The notes: generated from the sequence alone by a model not told the origin. A stretch of 32,556 nt of DNA from Armatimonadota bacterium (GCA_014381035.1 JACMIS010000376.1:1-32556); one strand, 5' to 3'; shown: positions 7,614 through 15,440, numbered from the stretch's first letter. Numbers and translations: made by a program.

Positions 7614-8857
7614 GGTGTCGTTTCTGTTCCCAATACCCGATCGTATACGGCAAGAAGGCGTTCCCCGACGGCGTTCCACGTGTACTTCTCCTCCACCAGT
7701 GCGCGACTATTCGCGCCGAGGCGGTGGGCGAATTCCCGGTCGTTTAGAATCCGGTCTATCGCTTCCGCGAAAGCCTCGGGCGTATCGGCGATCAGGATAT
7801 TCTCGCCGTGTGTCACCGCGATCCCCTCCGCCCCGACCGTGGTCGAAACCACGGGTAGCCCCATCGCAAAGGCGTTGAGAATCTTGACCCGTACCCCCGA
7901 ACCGGAGCGCAGGGGGACGATAAATACGCCGCACTCCTTGGCATACGGACGAACATCGGGAACGGTTCCGGTAACCGCGACGTTAGCGTCCCGCTTTCCG
8001 AGCGCGACGATTTCTGGCGCAGGATTCGCGCCGACGATGGAAACACGAACACCGGGCTTTTTTTCGCGCACCCGCGGCAGAATCGCGGAAACGAACCAGC
8101 GGATCGCGTCTACGTTCGGAAGCCAGGACATCGTACCGATGGAAAGAATCGTGTCGGCGTTCGGGTCGCGCACGGCGGCGGCGAAGTAATCGGTATCCAC
8201 CCCGATAGGAACAGTCTCGACTTTCCCCGAAAGTTCCGGGGCGAGGGACAGGAACGTTTCCCGGTCGGCATCGGACACGGCGAGTATCCTATCGGCACGG
8301 CGCATCGCGGCGATCTCGAAGTCGCGTAGTTTTCGCCATTCGATTCCGGCGTACCAGCGTAGAAGCGGGTTCGTGTCTGGCGTTCCCGCGATCCGCTGAA
8401 TGATACGGTGCTCGACATTATGCTGATCCAGAATAATTTTACTTTTCGAAAAACCGTTGCCGATGTACCATGCCATTTGCAGATGGTCTACATGGATCAC
8501 ATCTGGCAAGTAAGGCTTGTCGCGGCACACGCCACCAAAGCGGCGCAATTCAAACGCGAGTTCCCTAACGAAGTCACGCCCAGCGACGAACGAACTTCCG
8601 GAAAGAAGTGCCCGCGACGCGTTCATGGGATCGGTCCCGCGAGAGCGGTGCAAATCGAAACATCTTACGCCGCCCGCGCAGAACGGTTCGAGGCGCGGAA
8701 TATGTTCCCGCTCTTGCTCGCTACGAATAAGAGCCAGCAGAGTAACATCGTAGCATTCGGACAGGACGCGTAGCGTGTAGTAAGATTTGATCTGCCCGCC
8801 GCTGGTAAGTGGCCACGGCAGTAAGTGCGCTAAAAAGAGGATTTTGGGGCGGGGCAT
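7610..8857 (-). CDS. GT4-family glycosyltransferase, first gene of the polysaccharide operon
   Basis: A GT-B glycosyltransferase of about 415 residues. The N-terminal half starts PRPKILFLAHLLPWPLTSGG and carries IILDQHNVEHRI; the C-terminal half carries VETVPIGVDTDYF, LSIGTMSWLPNVDAI, VAVTGTVPDVRPY and VRVKILNAFAMGLPVV. The Glu normally found in the KxLEAxAxG donor-site motif is Asn here, whereas the neighbouring paralogue keeps Glu; this may weaken or shift donor binding. The ATG at 8857 matches the family start; an in-frame extension to 8995 is not supported. It is the promoter-proximal gene, with a possible TACAAT -10 on the minus strand at 8957-8962. Confidence 0.92.
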   Translation of the reverse strand: MPRPKILFLAHLLPWPLTSGGQIKSYYTLRVLSECYDVTLLALIRSEQEREHIPRLEPFCAGGVRCFDLHRSRGTDPMNASRALLSGSSFVAGRDFVRELAFELRRFGGVCRDKPYLPDVIHVDHLQMAWYIGNGFSKSKIILDQHNVEHRIIQRIAGTPDTNPLLRWYAGIEWRKLRDFEIAAMRRADRILAVSDADRETFLSLAPELSGKVETVPIGVDTDYFAAAVRDPNADTILSIGTMSWLPNVDAIRWFVSAILPRVREKKPGVRVSIVGANPAPEIVALGKRDANVAVTGTVPDVRPYAKECGVFIVPLRSGSGVRVKILNAFAMGLPVVSTTVGAEGIAVTHGENILIADTPEAFAEAIDRILNDREFAHRLGANSRALVEEKYTWNAVGERLLAVYDRVLGTETTP

Positions 8858-8946
8858 GGTAACTTTAAGACCGTGGACTTCCGTCCCACGATTCCATCGA
8901 AAAGCATTCGGTTCGGTTCGATACCGGAACTGAATATAGCCGTTTT

Positions 8947-8962
8947 CTGGTATAATATTGTA
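8947..8962. promoter_or_regulatory. Overlapping divergent -10 boxes
   Basis: The nearly palindromic GTATAATATTGTAC contains TATAAT (8951-8956) on the plus strand, preceded by an extended -10 TG, and TACAAT on the minus strand (8957-8962). They would drive the BI-1 gene at 8976 and the glycan operon at 8857. The two boxes abut, so the promoters should be mutually exclusive. Neither has a clear -35 at 17 bp. Confidence 0.5.
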
Positions 8963-8975
8963 CAGGAAATCAATT

Positions 8976-9767
8976 ATGGCAAACCCCGCATTCAACGAAA
9001 ATACTTACGAAAAATTCGCGCAAGACGGCTACATGGCACCGGAAGCCGGGGGCGGTTACGCGCAGGCGCAGGCGGTTCCTCAGCAGATGCAGGTCATGAC
9101 CGTCGAGGGCACGATCAATAAAACGCTGATTCTGTTTGCCCTGCTGCTTGCCGGTGCGGCGTTCACGTGGACGGCACTGTTCACCGGCGGTGCTGCGCTT
9201 GCTTTACCACTCGCACTCGGCGGTTTCTTTGGAGCGTTTATTGTCGGGCTGGTGACGTGCTTCCGTCCGAAAAGTGCGCCGATTACCGCGCCGATCTACG
9301 CCGTACTGGAAGGGCTTTTCCTGGGTGCTATCTCGGCAATATTCCAGGAGATGTATCACGGTATCGTGGTACAAGCCGTCGCGCTGACGATGGGCGTGTT
9401 CGGAATCATGCTCACGGTGTACCGGACTGGCTTGATCAAAGTCACCGAGCAACTCAAAATGGGAGTGGTTGCGGCGACCGGTGCCATCGCGCTCACCTAT
9501 CTTCTCAGTTTCATCATGAGGGCTTTCGGGAACCCGGCTATCTCGGGCTTTCTGTGGAGCAATAACCCTCTCAATATCGGTCTCAGCCTGGTCATTGTCG
9601 GCGTCGCGGCGTTCAACCTGCTCCTGGATTTCGACCTCGTCGAGAAAGGCGTCGCCCGACGCGCTCCGAAATTCATGGAATGGTACGCGAGCTACGGGCT
9701 AATGGTAACGCTGGTCTGGCTATACCTCGAACTGCTCCGCTTGCTGGCGAATTTGAACCGACGTTAA
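8976..9767 (+). CDS. Bax inhibitor-1 / YccA-family membrane protein
   Basis: A 263-residue inner-membrane protein of the TMBIM/YccA superfamily, relatives of which act as pH-sensitive calcium leaks or modulate membrane proteases. After a 45-residue Gln/Ala/Gly-rich cytosolic tail there are about seven hydrophobic segments between residues 50 and 260. The family landmarks are visible: GLFLGAISAIF in the middle, TYLLSFIMR, and the C-terminal NLLLDFDLVEKGV followed by EWYASYGLMVTLVWLYLELLRLL with its acidic pair. The ATG at 8976 follows AGGAAATCAATT, a usable ribosome site. A strong terminator follows, so it is monocistronic. Confidence 0.92.
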   Translation: MANPAFNENTYEKFAQDGYMAPEAGGGYAQAQAVPQQMQVMTVEGTINKTLILFALLLAGAAFTWTALFTGGAALALPLALGGFFGAFIVGLVTCFRPKSAPITAPIYAVLEGLFLGAISAIFQEMYHGIVVQAVALTMGVFGIMLTVYRTGLIKVTEQLKMGVVAATGAIALTYLLSFIMRAFGNPAISGFLWSNNPLNIGLSLVIVGVAAFNLLLDFDLVEKGVARRAPKFMEWYASYGLMVTLVWLYLELLRLLANLNRR

Positions 9768-9774
9768 CGTCGGT
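9757..9774. repeat. 18-bp perfect palindrome spanning the stop codon of the BI-1 gene
   Basis: ACCGACGTTAACGTCGGT is self-complementary, contains the TAA stop, and is followed by AAAAACGG. With no unpaired loop it is better read as a possible protein-binding or cruciform site than as a terminator. Confidence 0.55.
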
Positions 9775-9783
9775 AAAAACGGT

Positions 9784-9817
9784 AAAAAAGCGGACGCGAA
9801 CAGCGTCCGCTTTTTTT
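9784..9817 (+). terminator. Intrinsic terminator of the BI-1 gene
   Basis: AAAAAAGCGGACGC (9784-9797), a 5-base loop, and the exact complement ending in a T-run (9803-9817). With A-tract and T-tract on either side it can work in both directions. Confidence 0.92.
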
Positions 9818-9904
9818 ATGCCGGTGTCGCGGAGCGGGTGTCGGATGCCGATGTTGTCCGATATTCTGACAAGAGACAGCGAAGCAGTCTGCGAGGATAA
9901 TTGG

Positions 9905-10312
9905 ATGAACCAGACAATGAGCACGGAGGGTAAGGCGGTCATCACGATCACCGCCTTACCGGGTGAGGTGATCGCGCTTCCGGCAGGGAAAACATTGCGG
10001 GTGCGGGCGATTTCCGGCACGGCATATATCACACACACAGGACGAGACCTGTTTCTCTGGCGCGGCGATGTGGAACGACTCGTCGCCGCGAGCGTAAGGA
10101 TTTGGGGGGCACCGGTGCTTTCTGCGATAGGAAGGCATCCCGCGACCGTGACACTAGAAACGGAAAGGATATATTCGGCATGGGAATCGTGGATCGAGGA
10201 ACGGCAGAGACAGGTGAGCGATGTGACAAAGGCTTTCTGGACGCGCTGGCGGGTGAGATTCGGCAACAGGCACAGGACGGCGAGCCGACTCTGTCGCTCG
10301 AACGAATGCTAA
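9905..10312 (+). CDS. DUF2917-like small protein
   Basis: A 135-residue product whose first 85 residues fit the DUF2917 pattern of a small cupin-like sandwich: LPAGKTLRVRAISGTAYITH, TGRDLFLWRGDVERL, then SAIGRHPATVTLE. The function of this family is unknown. The ATG at 9905 is chosen because GAGGA lies 8 bases upstream; earlier ATGs overlap the BI-1 terminator region. The last 44 residues, rich in Arg and Trp, are encoded in DNA that also encodes the start of the next gene in another frame (10180-10312). That tail does not look like a conserved domain and could be a frameshifted or run-on end. Confidence 0.6.
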   Translation: MNQTMSTEGKAVITITALPGEVIALPAGKTLRVRAISGTAYITHTGRDLFLWRGDVERLVAASVRIWGAPVLSAIGRHPATVTLETERIYSAWESWIEERQRQVSDVTKAFWTRWRVRFGNRHRTASRLCRSNEC

Positions 10313-11076
10313 AACAATCGCCGTGGTCGCGACGACAAACCGAGCGGCTTTTTCGGGATCGGTTTCTCACGTCCCCACTCCGCTATTTCCGGGACTGCCA
10401 GCAAGACCGGGCATTCGCACTACTGTCCAGCGGAAAAGATGTTCTTTCGGCGGCGGTCGAATCCGGCTTCGTCAGTACCGGGCGGTTGCATGATGCCGTC
10501 CTTTCCCGGCACGGCATGACGCCGGGCGAAGTGCGTCGGCGCGGTGACGGGGTCACGGTTCGCTATGCCTTTTTCGACACGCCGCTCGGCGCGGCTCTGG
10601 TCGCCGCTACAGAGCGCGGTGTCTGCTCTTTGCGTATGTGCCAGTTTATGGAAGCGGAAGGGGGCGCTGCGGCACTCGCCGAAGTGCGGCGGGATTTCCC
10701 GCAAGCGATATTCATCGAGGACGTTTCCGCCGTGCAGGGATATGCGGACCAACTGATCGCGTTTCTATCCGCCCGCGCCGCGAGTTTCGCGCCCCGCGTG
10801 GACATCTTCTTCGGCACGACTTTTCAGCGCGAAGTGTGGAGTGAACTGCAAACCCTACGTCCCGGCGATGTCATTTCGTACACCGAACTGGCGAAGCGCG
10901 TCGGGCGACCCAACGCCTACCGTGCGGTCGCCAACGCCTGCGCCGCAAACCATTTGGCGATTGCGATTCCCTGCCATCGCGTCGTCCGCTCCGACGGCGA
11001 AGTTTCCGGGTATCGCTGGGGTCAGGACTGGAAACGGCGGCTGATCGCCTTCGAAACGCAAATGCGCGTTAAGTGA
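10180..11076 (+). CDS. AraC-type HTH / O6-alkylguanine-DNA methyltransferase (Ada-like, no N-terminal zinc domain)
   Basis: This protein repairs O6-alkylguanine by irreversible transfer to its own cysteine, and its HTH half probably regulates DNA-damage genes. The 298-residue product has an AraC helix-turn-helix (about 20-122; SLERMLKQSPWSRRQTER, PLRYFRDCQQDRA, GFVSTGRLHD and HGMTPGEVRRRG). A ribonuclease-like segment follows, then the catalytic domain with GTTFQREVW, GDVISYTELAKRVGRPNAYR and IPCHRVVR, in which Cys265 is the acceptor. The N-terminal methyl-phosphotriester domain (Ada-A, four Cys) is absent, so it cannot be switched on the way E. coli Ada is. The ATG at 10180 gives a 133-bp overlap with the DUF2917-like frame; a later start would still overlap. 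Confidence 0.92.
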   Translation: MGIVDRGTAETGERCDKGFLDALAGEIRQQAQDGEPTLSLERMLKQSPWSRRQTERLFRDRFLTSPLRYFRDCQQDRAFALLSSGKDVLSAAVESGFVSTGRLHDAVLSRHGMTPGEVRRRGDGVTVRYAFFDTPLGAALVAATERGVCSLRMCQFMEAEGGAAALAEVRRDFPQAIFIEDVSAVQGYADQLIAFLSARAASFAPRVDIFFGTTFQREVWSELQTLRPGDVISYTELAKRVGRPNAYRAVANACAANHLAIAIPCHRVVRSDGEVSGYRWGQDWKRRLIAFETQMRVK

Positions 11077-11155
11077 TCGGGTGATTGGGTTGTCGGGTCT
11101 TTGTGATGGATTGCCTGACCGTCTCGGATGAATCACCCAATAACCCAACAACCGG
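11074..11155. repeat. Octamer-array inverted repeat (TTGGGTGA family), copy 2
   Basis: The left arm (11074-11099) is GATCGGGT, GATTGGGT, TGTCGGGT. The right arm (11130-11155) is the complement type ATCACCCA, ATAACCCA, ACAACCGG. Both have an 8-bp period, and together they form an imperfect hairpin directly after the methyltransferase stop. It is the same family as 2847-2906. The right arm ends one base before the -35 box of the tRNA promoter. Confidence 0.75.
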
Positions 11156-11156
11156 T

Positions 11157-11186
11157 TTGACACACCGGCGACACGGACGGTACAAT
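11157..11186 (+). promoter_or_regulatory. Promoter of tRNA-Ser
   Basis: TTGACA (11157-11162), an 18-bp spacer and TACAAT (11181-11186). Transcription would start near 11193, about 16 bases ahead of the tRNA. Confidence 0.75.
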
Positions 11187-11208
11187 GAACCCTGTTCGTG
11201 TCCGACGC

Positions 11209-11295
11209 GGAAGGGTGAGCGGAATGGTATCGCCACCGCCTTGAAAGCGGTCTCACCTGTGAAAGGGTGTGCGGGTTCGAGTCCTGTCCCTTCCG
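11209..11295 (+). tRNA. tRNA-Ser (anticodon UGA)
   Basis: An 87-nt class II tRNA. The acceptor GGAAGGG pairs with CCCTTCC, with discriminator G; no CCA is encoded. The anticodon arm is ACCGC-CTTGAAA-GCGGT, giving TGA, which reads UCA. The long variable arm CACCT/GGGTG and the T arm GCGGG-TTCGAGT-CCTGT are normal. The D arm is short: GCG/CGC with GG in the loop, leaving three rather than two bases between acceptor and D stem. Confidence 0.95.
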
Positions 11296-11340
11296 TCTTT
11301 TCTGCTTCGTTGTTTTCACACAAAAGGAACCGTTTTTCGT

Positions 11341-12138
11341 ATGATTGTCGCAAGGTTGCGCCGCACCGCGTTGTTTGTTCTTGTTGCCGCTTCCGCCCTT
11401 GTTTCGTTCGCGTGGGCACAAAACGACACCCTCGGGCATCAGGACACTCCCGTCCTCCCCGGCACGAAATGGCATGTCCATGACGGGTTGCGTCCGCAGC
11501 CGCCGGTAGTCGCACCCGCACCTTGGGACAACAAACCGATTCCCGCCCCGTCCGACGCCGTCGTTTTATTCGACGGCAAATCGCTCGACAATTGGCGCAT
11601 GAATGGTGACAAACCGGGGGCGTGGAAATTAGAGGACGGCGCGATGGTCGCCAACCGTACCGGCGACATTGCCACGAAACAGGAGTTCGGCGATTGCCAG
11701 TTGCATGTCGAATGGGCGACTCCGGCGAAAGTGGAAAGTGGTAGTCAGGGGCGCGGGAACAGCGGCATCTTTCTTCACGGACGGTACGAGATTCAAGTTC
11801 TGGACAGTTTCGCCAACCCGACGTACCCCGACGGACAGGCGGGCGCGGTCTATGGTCAGCATCCGCCCCTCGCGAACGCCTCCCGCAAACCCGGCGAATG
11901 GCAAATCTATGACATCTTTTTCACCGCCCCCCGTTTCGAGGGCGGAACCCTGAAAGAACTCGCCTATGTGACCGTGATCCACAACGGCGTACTGGTGCAA
12001 AACCACATGCCTATCTCCGGCGGCACCGCGCACATGGCACTCGCGAAGTATGGCGACGCGAAAGTGTCGGGGCCGTTCCGCTTGCAGGACCACGGCAACC
12101 CGACCCGCTTCCGCAACATCTGGGTCCGGCGGTTGTAG
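11341..12138 (+). CDS. Secreted DUF1080 (3-keto-disaccharide hydrolase family) protein
   Basis: The product has a signal peptide (about residues 1-25, ending SFAWA-Q) and a single DUF1080 domain, a concanavalin-like beta sandwich that in characterised members cleaves 3-keto-glycosides. Hallmarks are VVLFDGKSLDNWR, WKLEDGAMVANRTGDI, GNSGIFLHGRYEIQVLD, GAVYGQHPPLANASRKPGEW and the final RFRNIWVRRL. The 265-residue length is normal. The ATG at 11341 is chosen over in-frame codons lying inside the tRNA because the signal peptide begins there and AAAGGAACC lies upstream. It starts 45 bp after tRNA-Ser with no separate promoter visible. Likely extracytoplasmic carbohydrate catabolism. Confidence 0.9.
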   Translation: MIVARLRRTALFVLVAASALVSFAWAQNDTLGHQDTPVLPGTKWHVHDGLRPQPPVVAPAPWDNKPIPAPSDAVVLFDGKSLDNWRMNGDKPGAWKLEDGAMVANRTGDIATKQEFGDCQLHVEWATPAKVESGSQGRGNSGIFLHGRYEIQVLDSFANPTYPDGQAGAVYGQHPPLANASRKPGEWQIYDIFFTAPRFEGGTLKELAYVTVIHNGVLVQNHMPISGGTAHMALAKYGDAKVSGPFRLQDHGNPTRFRNIWVRRL

Positions 12139-12160
12139 CGCGGGTTCCCGCGAACCGCGT

Positions 12161-13357
12161 TTACGGCGGGGCGGTCCCGTTCGCGGGCGCGACCGGGTGC
12201 AACAAGACCGCCCCGCCGCCTTCCTCGGCTTTGCGCGCCTGACACAGAATCTGTCCGCGATTGTTGATAGAGATGACGCCGAGTGTACCGAAACTGAGAC
12301 CGGTGGACGGGTCGAGGTTCCACCCCGACGCGCGAGACACCAGCCGCTGTAAATCCACCTTGACGCCGCCCTGTTGCAGGAAATACACCGTCCCGCTTTT
12401 CGTTTGCGCGCAACCGACGATCTGTCCGGCGTCGTTGATCCCGTTGGCACTACTGTTCTTGCCCCCGAACGTGCCGAGATCGGTCATCTTGCCGCGCTTG
12501 ACCAGAAAGGCGTGGTTCGGCTCCCCGATCTGCGGAAGCATCCCGGAAAAACCGACTATCTCGCCGGAGTTGTTGACATCGAGCGCGGTGCTACTCGTGC
12601 CGCCGAGCGTCCCGAGTTCCGTCATACGCCCGGTGCGAAACAGAAAAGCGGACTCTTCCCCGGTGCGCGGCTGATTGTTCCCGGCGACGTAACTGGCACC
12701 GACGATGCCGCCCCGGTCGCTACACGCGAACGCGGTCGCCATAAACCCGCCGAGCGTTCCTATCGGGGTCAATTTCCCGCGTTGCCAGGAAACGGCGGGC
12801 GACCCAACCCCATTCTTTGTCATTTGTCCCACTATCAGGGCGCGGTTATTGATGTCGAACGGTTGCCAATCGTACGGGTCGCCGGTGTCCGGGTCGGTGC
12901 CGGAAATATCGGTCATTTTCCCGTTTCGGTACAAAAAACCATGACGCCCCTGCTGCGGCGTGCCGTCCTCCAGAGTTTTGTGGATGGCGGTGGAAACACC
13001 GACCACCTCGCCCGCATCGTTTACCGCCCTGCCGTGGCTTTCGTCCCCGTACAGGGTGCCGAGGTCGGTCAGCGTCCCATCTTTCCACAGGAAGGCGTGT
13101 TTGCCCCCCTTGCCGTTGTCCAGCGTGCCGGTGACATAGCCGCTGTCGCTCAGCCCGCCGGGTTCGGTCCCTTTTCCGATGGGGACGACGTGATACCGGG
13201 GGAAGTTATCCGGTATCGGCGTGGTATCCTCGGATGGCGGGTAGACGACCGGTTTGGGGGGCGCGGGCGGGACGGTGATCACGCGTTGCGAATAAGCAAG
13301 CCCCGAAAAAGCGGCGACAGCGGACAGGGCAAAAAGCGGGCGTAGAATCATCTTCAT
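12161..13357 (-). CDS. Secreted HAF-repeat (extracellular beta-propeller-like) protein
   Basis: The product (about 398 residues) begins with a signal peptide (MKMILRPLFALSAVAAFSGL, cleavage near AYSQ), followed by a Pro-rich linker. Some seven imperfect repeats of 45-50 residues come next, of the form HAFLWKDGTLTDLGTL...GxAVNDAGEVVG, that is, the HAF repeat. Further copies are FLFRTGRMTELGTLGG, AFLVKRGKMTDLGTFGG and INDAGQIVGCAQ. Such proteins are predicted extracellular propellers of unknown function. The ATG at 13357 places the signal peptide at the N-terminus; GGAG lies 12 bases upstream. It converges on the DUF1080 gene with 22 bp between stops, a GC-rich inverted-repeat stretch (12139-12160). 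Confidence 0.9.
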   Translation of the reverse strand: MKMILRPLFALSAVAAFSGLAYSQRVITVPPAPPKPVVYPPSEDTTPIPDNFPRYHVVPIGKGTEPGGLSDSGYVTGTLDNGKGGKHAFLWKDGTLTDLGTLYGDESHGRAVNDAGEVVGVSTAIHKTLEDGTPQQGRHGFLYRNGKMTDISGTDPDTGDPYDWQPFDINNRALIVGQMTKNGVGSPAVSWQRGKLTPIGTLGGFMATAFACSDRGGIVGASYVAGNNQPRTGEESAFLFRTGRMTELGTLGGTSSTALDVNNSGEIVGFSGMLPQIGEPNHAFLVKRGKMTDLGTFGGKNSSANGINDAGQIVGCAQTKSGTVYFLQQGGVKVDLQRLVSRASGWNLDPSTGLSFGTLGVISINNRGQILCQARKAEEGGGAVLLHPVAPANGTAPP

Positions 13358-13539
13358 GGCGGTGGTTTCTCCAGGGTAGCGTACCATACACGGCGCACCA
13401 ACCGTGCGCAACCGCCACAATTCGTCCTCGGACTCCGTACTTCATAGACTCGGCTTGGCAAGCGATGTGTATTTTGAACCGATTGGCGATTTTACCGTCT
13501 ACAGGCGAAACAAGATGTCTTGATCCTATGGAGTACAGA

Positions 13540-14652
13540 ATGAGTCCCTACCAACGTTTCCCTCCCCTTATCAATGCCCTGATCGTGTCTTCGGTCGCCG
13601 TTTGCACGGTAATTCACCCTGCCCTCGCTCAGTCCTCGGACACGGTAATCGTCCGCGACATTTGCTACGACAAAACGGGCGACCCGAAACTGAACAGTCT
13701 TGATATCTATTCCCCGAAGGGCAAAAGCAAGTGTCCTGTAGTGATCTTTATTCACGGCGGCGGCTGGCAGATCGGCGATAAACGCGGCTCGGCTCGGGGT
13801 AAATCCGAAGCGTTTCCGAAAAAGGGTTACGTCTTCGTCAGCATCAATTATCGACTGTCACCCGATGTCAAGCATCCCGTTCTCGTTCAGGATTGCGCCA
13901 AATCAATCGCCTGGATACAGGAAAACATCGCGAAGTATGGCGGCGATCCCACGAATCTGTTCGTCATGGGGCATTCCGCCGGGGCGCATCTTGCCGCTCT
14001 CGTCTCGACCGACGAACAATACCTCAAAAAAGAAGGGCTCCGTCTCGCCGCGTTACGTGGCACGATCCTTCTCGACGGCGGTTCGTATGACATGACCGCG
14101 AGCGGCGTGAAGAAAGCAAGTAAAGATGAGACATTCGCGGAAGTATTCGGTAACGATCCTGCCGTGTTGAAATCAGCGTCGCCCCTTTTCAACGTCGCGC
14201 CGGGTAAAAACATCCCTCCGTTCCTGATTATTTACGTCGCTTCCCGTTTCGATACGAAGAAACAGTCCGAGGAACTGGCGGGAACGCTGGCGAAATCGGG
14301 CGTGAAAGCCGATGTCAAACCTGCGATTAACAAGACGCATGAGACACTCAACAAGGAGTTGGGTAACAAAGGTGATCTTCCGACGGATCAGGTTTATGCG
14401 TTTCTGGAAACAGTCATTACGGGAAAAGTGCAAAGCCCGACCGTGGTATCGCCTTTCCAGGTCACACCGGTGACCGACACTAACCCGCGCCGTTCCCACG
14501 CGGCTCTGAATCTGACTCCCGCGCAGAGGGCACAAGCAAAGGATTTGTTGCAGAAGTATAAGGGAAATCGTGAAAATCCTAAATTTTGCAAAGAGTTTTC
14601 ACGTATCTTGACCCCCGAACAGCGTGAAAAAATGAGCAACCTGCATCTATAA
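13540..14652 (+). CDS. Secreted alpha/beta hydrolase (carboxylesterase type) with C-terminal Spy-like tail
   Basis: A 370-residue secreted esterase-like enzyme. It has a signal peptide (about 1-30, ending PALA-Q) and an alpha/beta hydrolase fold with oxyanion motif HGGGW (72-76), nucleophile elbow GHSAG (Ser146), a likely acid Asp238 (SRFD) and His267 (KTHETLN). This is the BD-FAE / hormone-sensitive-lipase-like group. After the catalytic domain there is a linker and a helix-rich tail (about 320-370: LNLTPAQRAQAKDLLQKY and ILTPEQREKM). It has two LTPxQ motifs like those of Spy/CpxP periplasmic proteins, unusual on an esterase. The ATG at 13540 is preferred to 13528 because GGAG lies 8 bases ahead. 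Confidence 0.88.
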   Translation: MSPYQRFPPLINALIVSSVAVCTVIHPALAQSSDTVIVRDICYDKTGDPKLNSLDIYSPKGKSKCPVVIFIHGGGWQIGDKRGSARGKSEAFPKKGYVFVSINYRLSPDVKHPVLVQDCAKSIAWIQENIAKYGGDPTNLFVMGHSAGAHLAALVSTDEQYLKKEGLRLAALRGTILLDGGSYDMTASGVKKASKDETFAEVFGNDPAVLKSASPLFNVAPGKNIPPFLIIYVASRFDTKKQSEELAGTLAKSGVKADVKPAINKTHETLNKELGNKGDLPTDQVYAFLETVITGKVQSPTVVSPFQVTPVTDTNPRRSHAALNLTPAQRAQAKDLLQKYKGNRENPKFCKEFSRILTPEQREKMSNLHL

Positions 14653-14681
14653 AATAAGCCGCAGGCATCGTACGCACCTTT

Positions 14682-15440
14682 CTAAGGAGTACCCATCGAG
14701 CGCACCGCCTTTTGAAGCCGCGTGTACCGTGCGTCGAGATTGGCGTCTTCCGTTTCGGGCATATTGGCGCGGCGTGGGTCAACCGGGGATATCCAGATGT
14801 CGCGGGTCTTCGCTCGGGCGACGATGCAGAAGATCTCCTCGATTGCCGCGTCGCCCATCGCCAGACACCCGATAGAAACGGCATTTCCGTGGACATAAAT
14901 GTCGCCGCCTAATTCGCGCACGGGAACATCGGGATTCGCCGCCCGGTCTGCCGCGTTGGGGTAGTCTACGCGGATCGAGACGTGAAATCGGCTCATCGGG
15001 TTGAGTGTCGTCAGGCGGTAGAAACCTTCGGGCACCTGGCGGTCACCTTCGCGCCGTTTCGGTCCCGTGGTGCCGGACGCGGCGCGTATCGGGTACGTCG
15101 CGAGGCGGTGAAACGCGCCGGTGCGATTCGCCCCCCAGACTTCGAGCGATTTTTCTTCCTTGAACGCGAGCAGACGGACGCGGTTCGGCGGATACGAAAC
15201 ACCGTTCGTTTTGCAAAGCGGTACGAACTTCGCCTTCGTTCGGGGTTCACACAAGCGCAAAACATCGGCGACGGAACGCGACGCCGGAAGTGCGGTGGCT
15301 CCGGCTTCCAATGCGGCTTCGGCAGGCGTGGAAAACTCTCCCCTAAGAACGGCGCGGTAAATCGTGCGGCGATACGCGTACCCCGCGACAAGAACGACGG
15401 CGAATAACGCAGCGATGGCAACCCAGGAACGGCGTTTCAT
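14682..15440 (-). CDS. YafK-type L,D-transpeptidase (YkuD family)
   Basis: The product cuts or makes meso-diaminopimelate cross-links or lipoprotein links in peptidoglycan. The 252-residue protein has an N-terminal membrane anchor (about 6-23) and a periplasmic YkuD domain. The active-site motif YVHGNAVSIGCLAMGD holds His184 and nucleophile Cys192, and VPEGFYRLTTLNP is the usual preceding strand of the YafK/ErfK group. It converges on the hydrolase gene with a 29-bp gap. A possible promoter is TATAAT on the minus strand (15565-15570), inside the loop of the inverted repeat at 15479-15639. Residues 36-100 are a family-variable stalk. Confidence 0.93.
   Translation of the reverse strand: MKRRSWVAIAALFAVVLVAGYAYRRTIYRAVLRGEFSTPAEAALEAGATALPASRSVADVLRLCEPRTKAKFVPLCKTNGVSYPPNRVRLLAFKEEKSLEVWGANRTGAFHRLATYPIRAASGTTGPKRREGDRQVPEGFYRLTTLNPMSRFHVSIRVDYPNAADRAANPDVPVRELGGDIYVHGNAVSIGCLAMGDAAIEEIFCIVARAKTRDIWISPVDPRRANMPETEDANLDARYTRLQKAVRSMGTP

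Noticed and set aside
11269..11340. Upstream start for the DUF1080 gene inside tRNA-Ser
   Set aside because: It would place coding sequence over a well-folded tRNA and ahead of a clear signal peptide starting at 11341.
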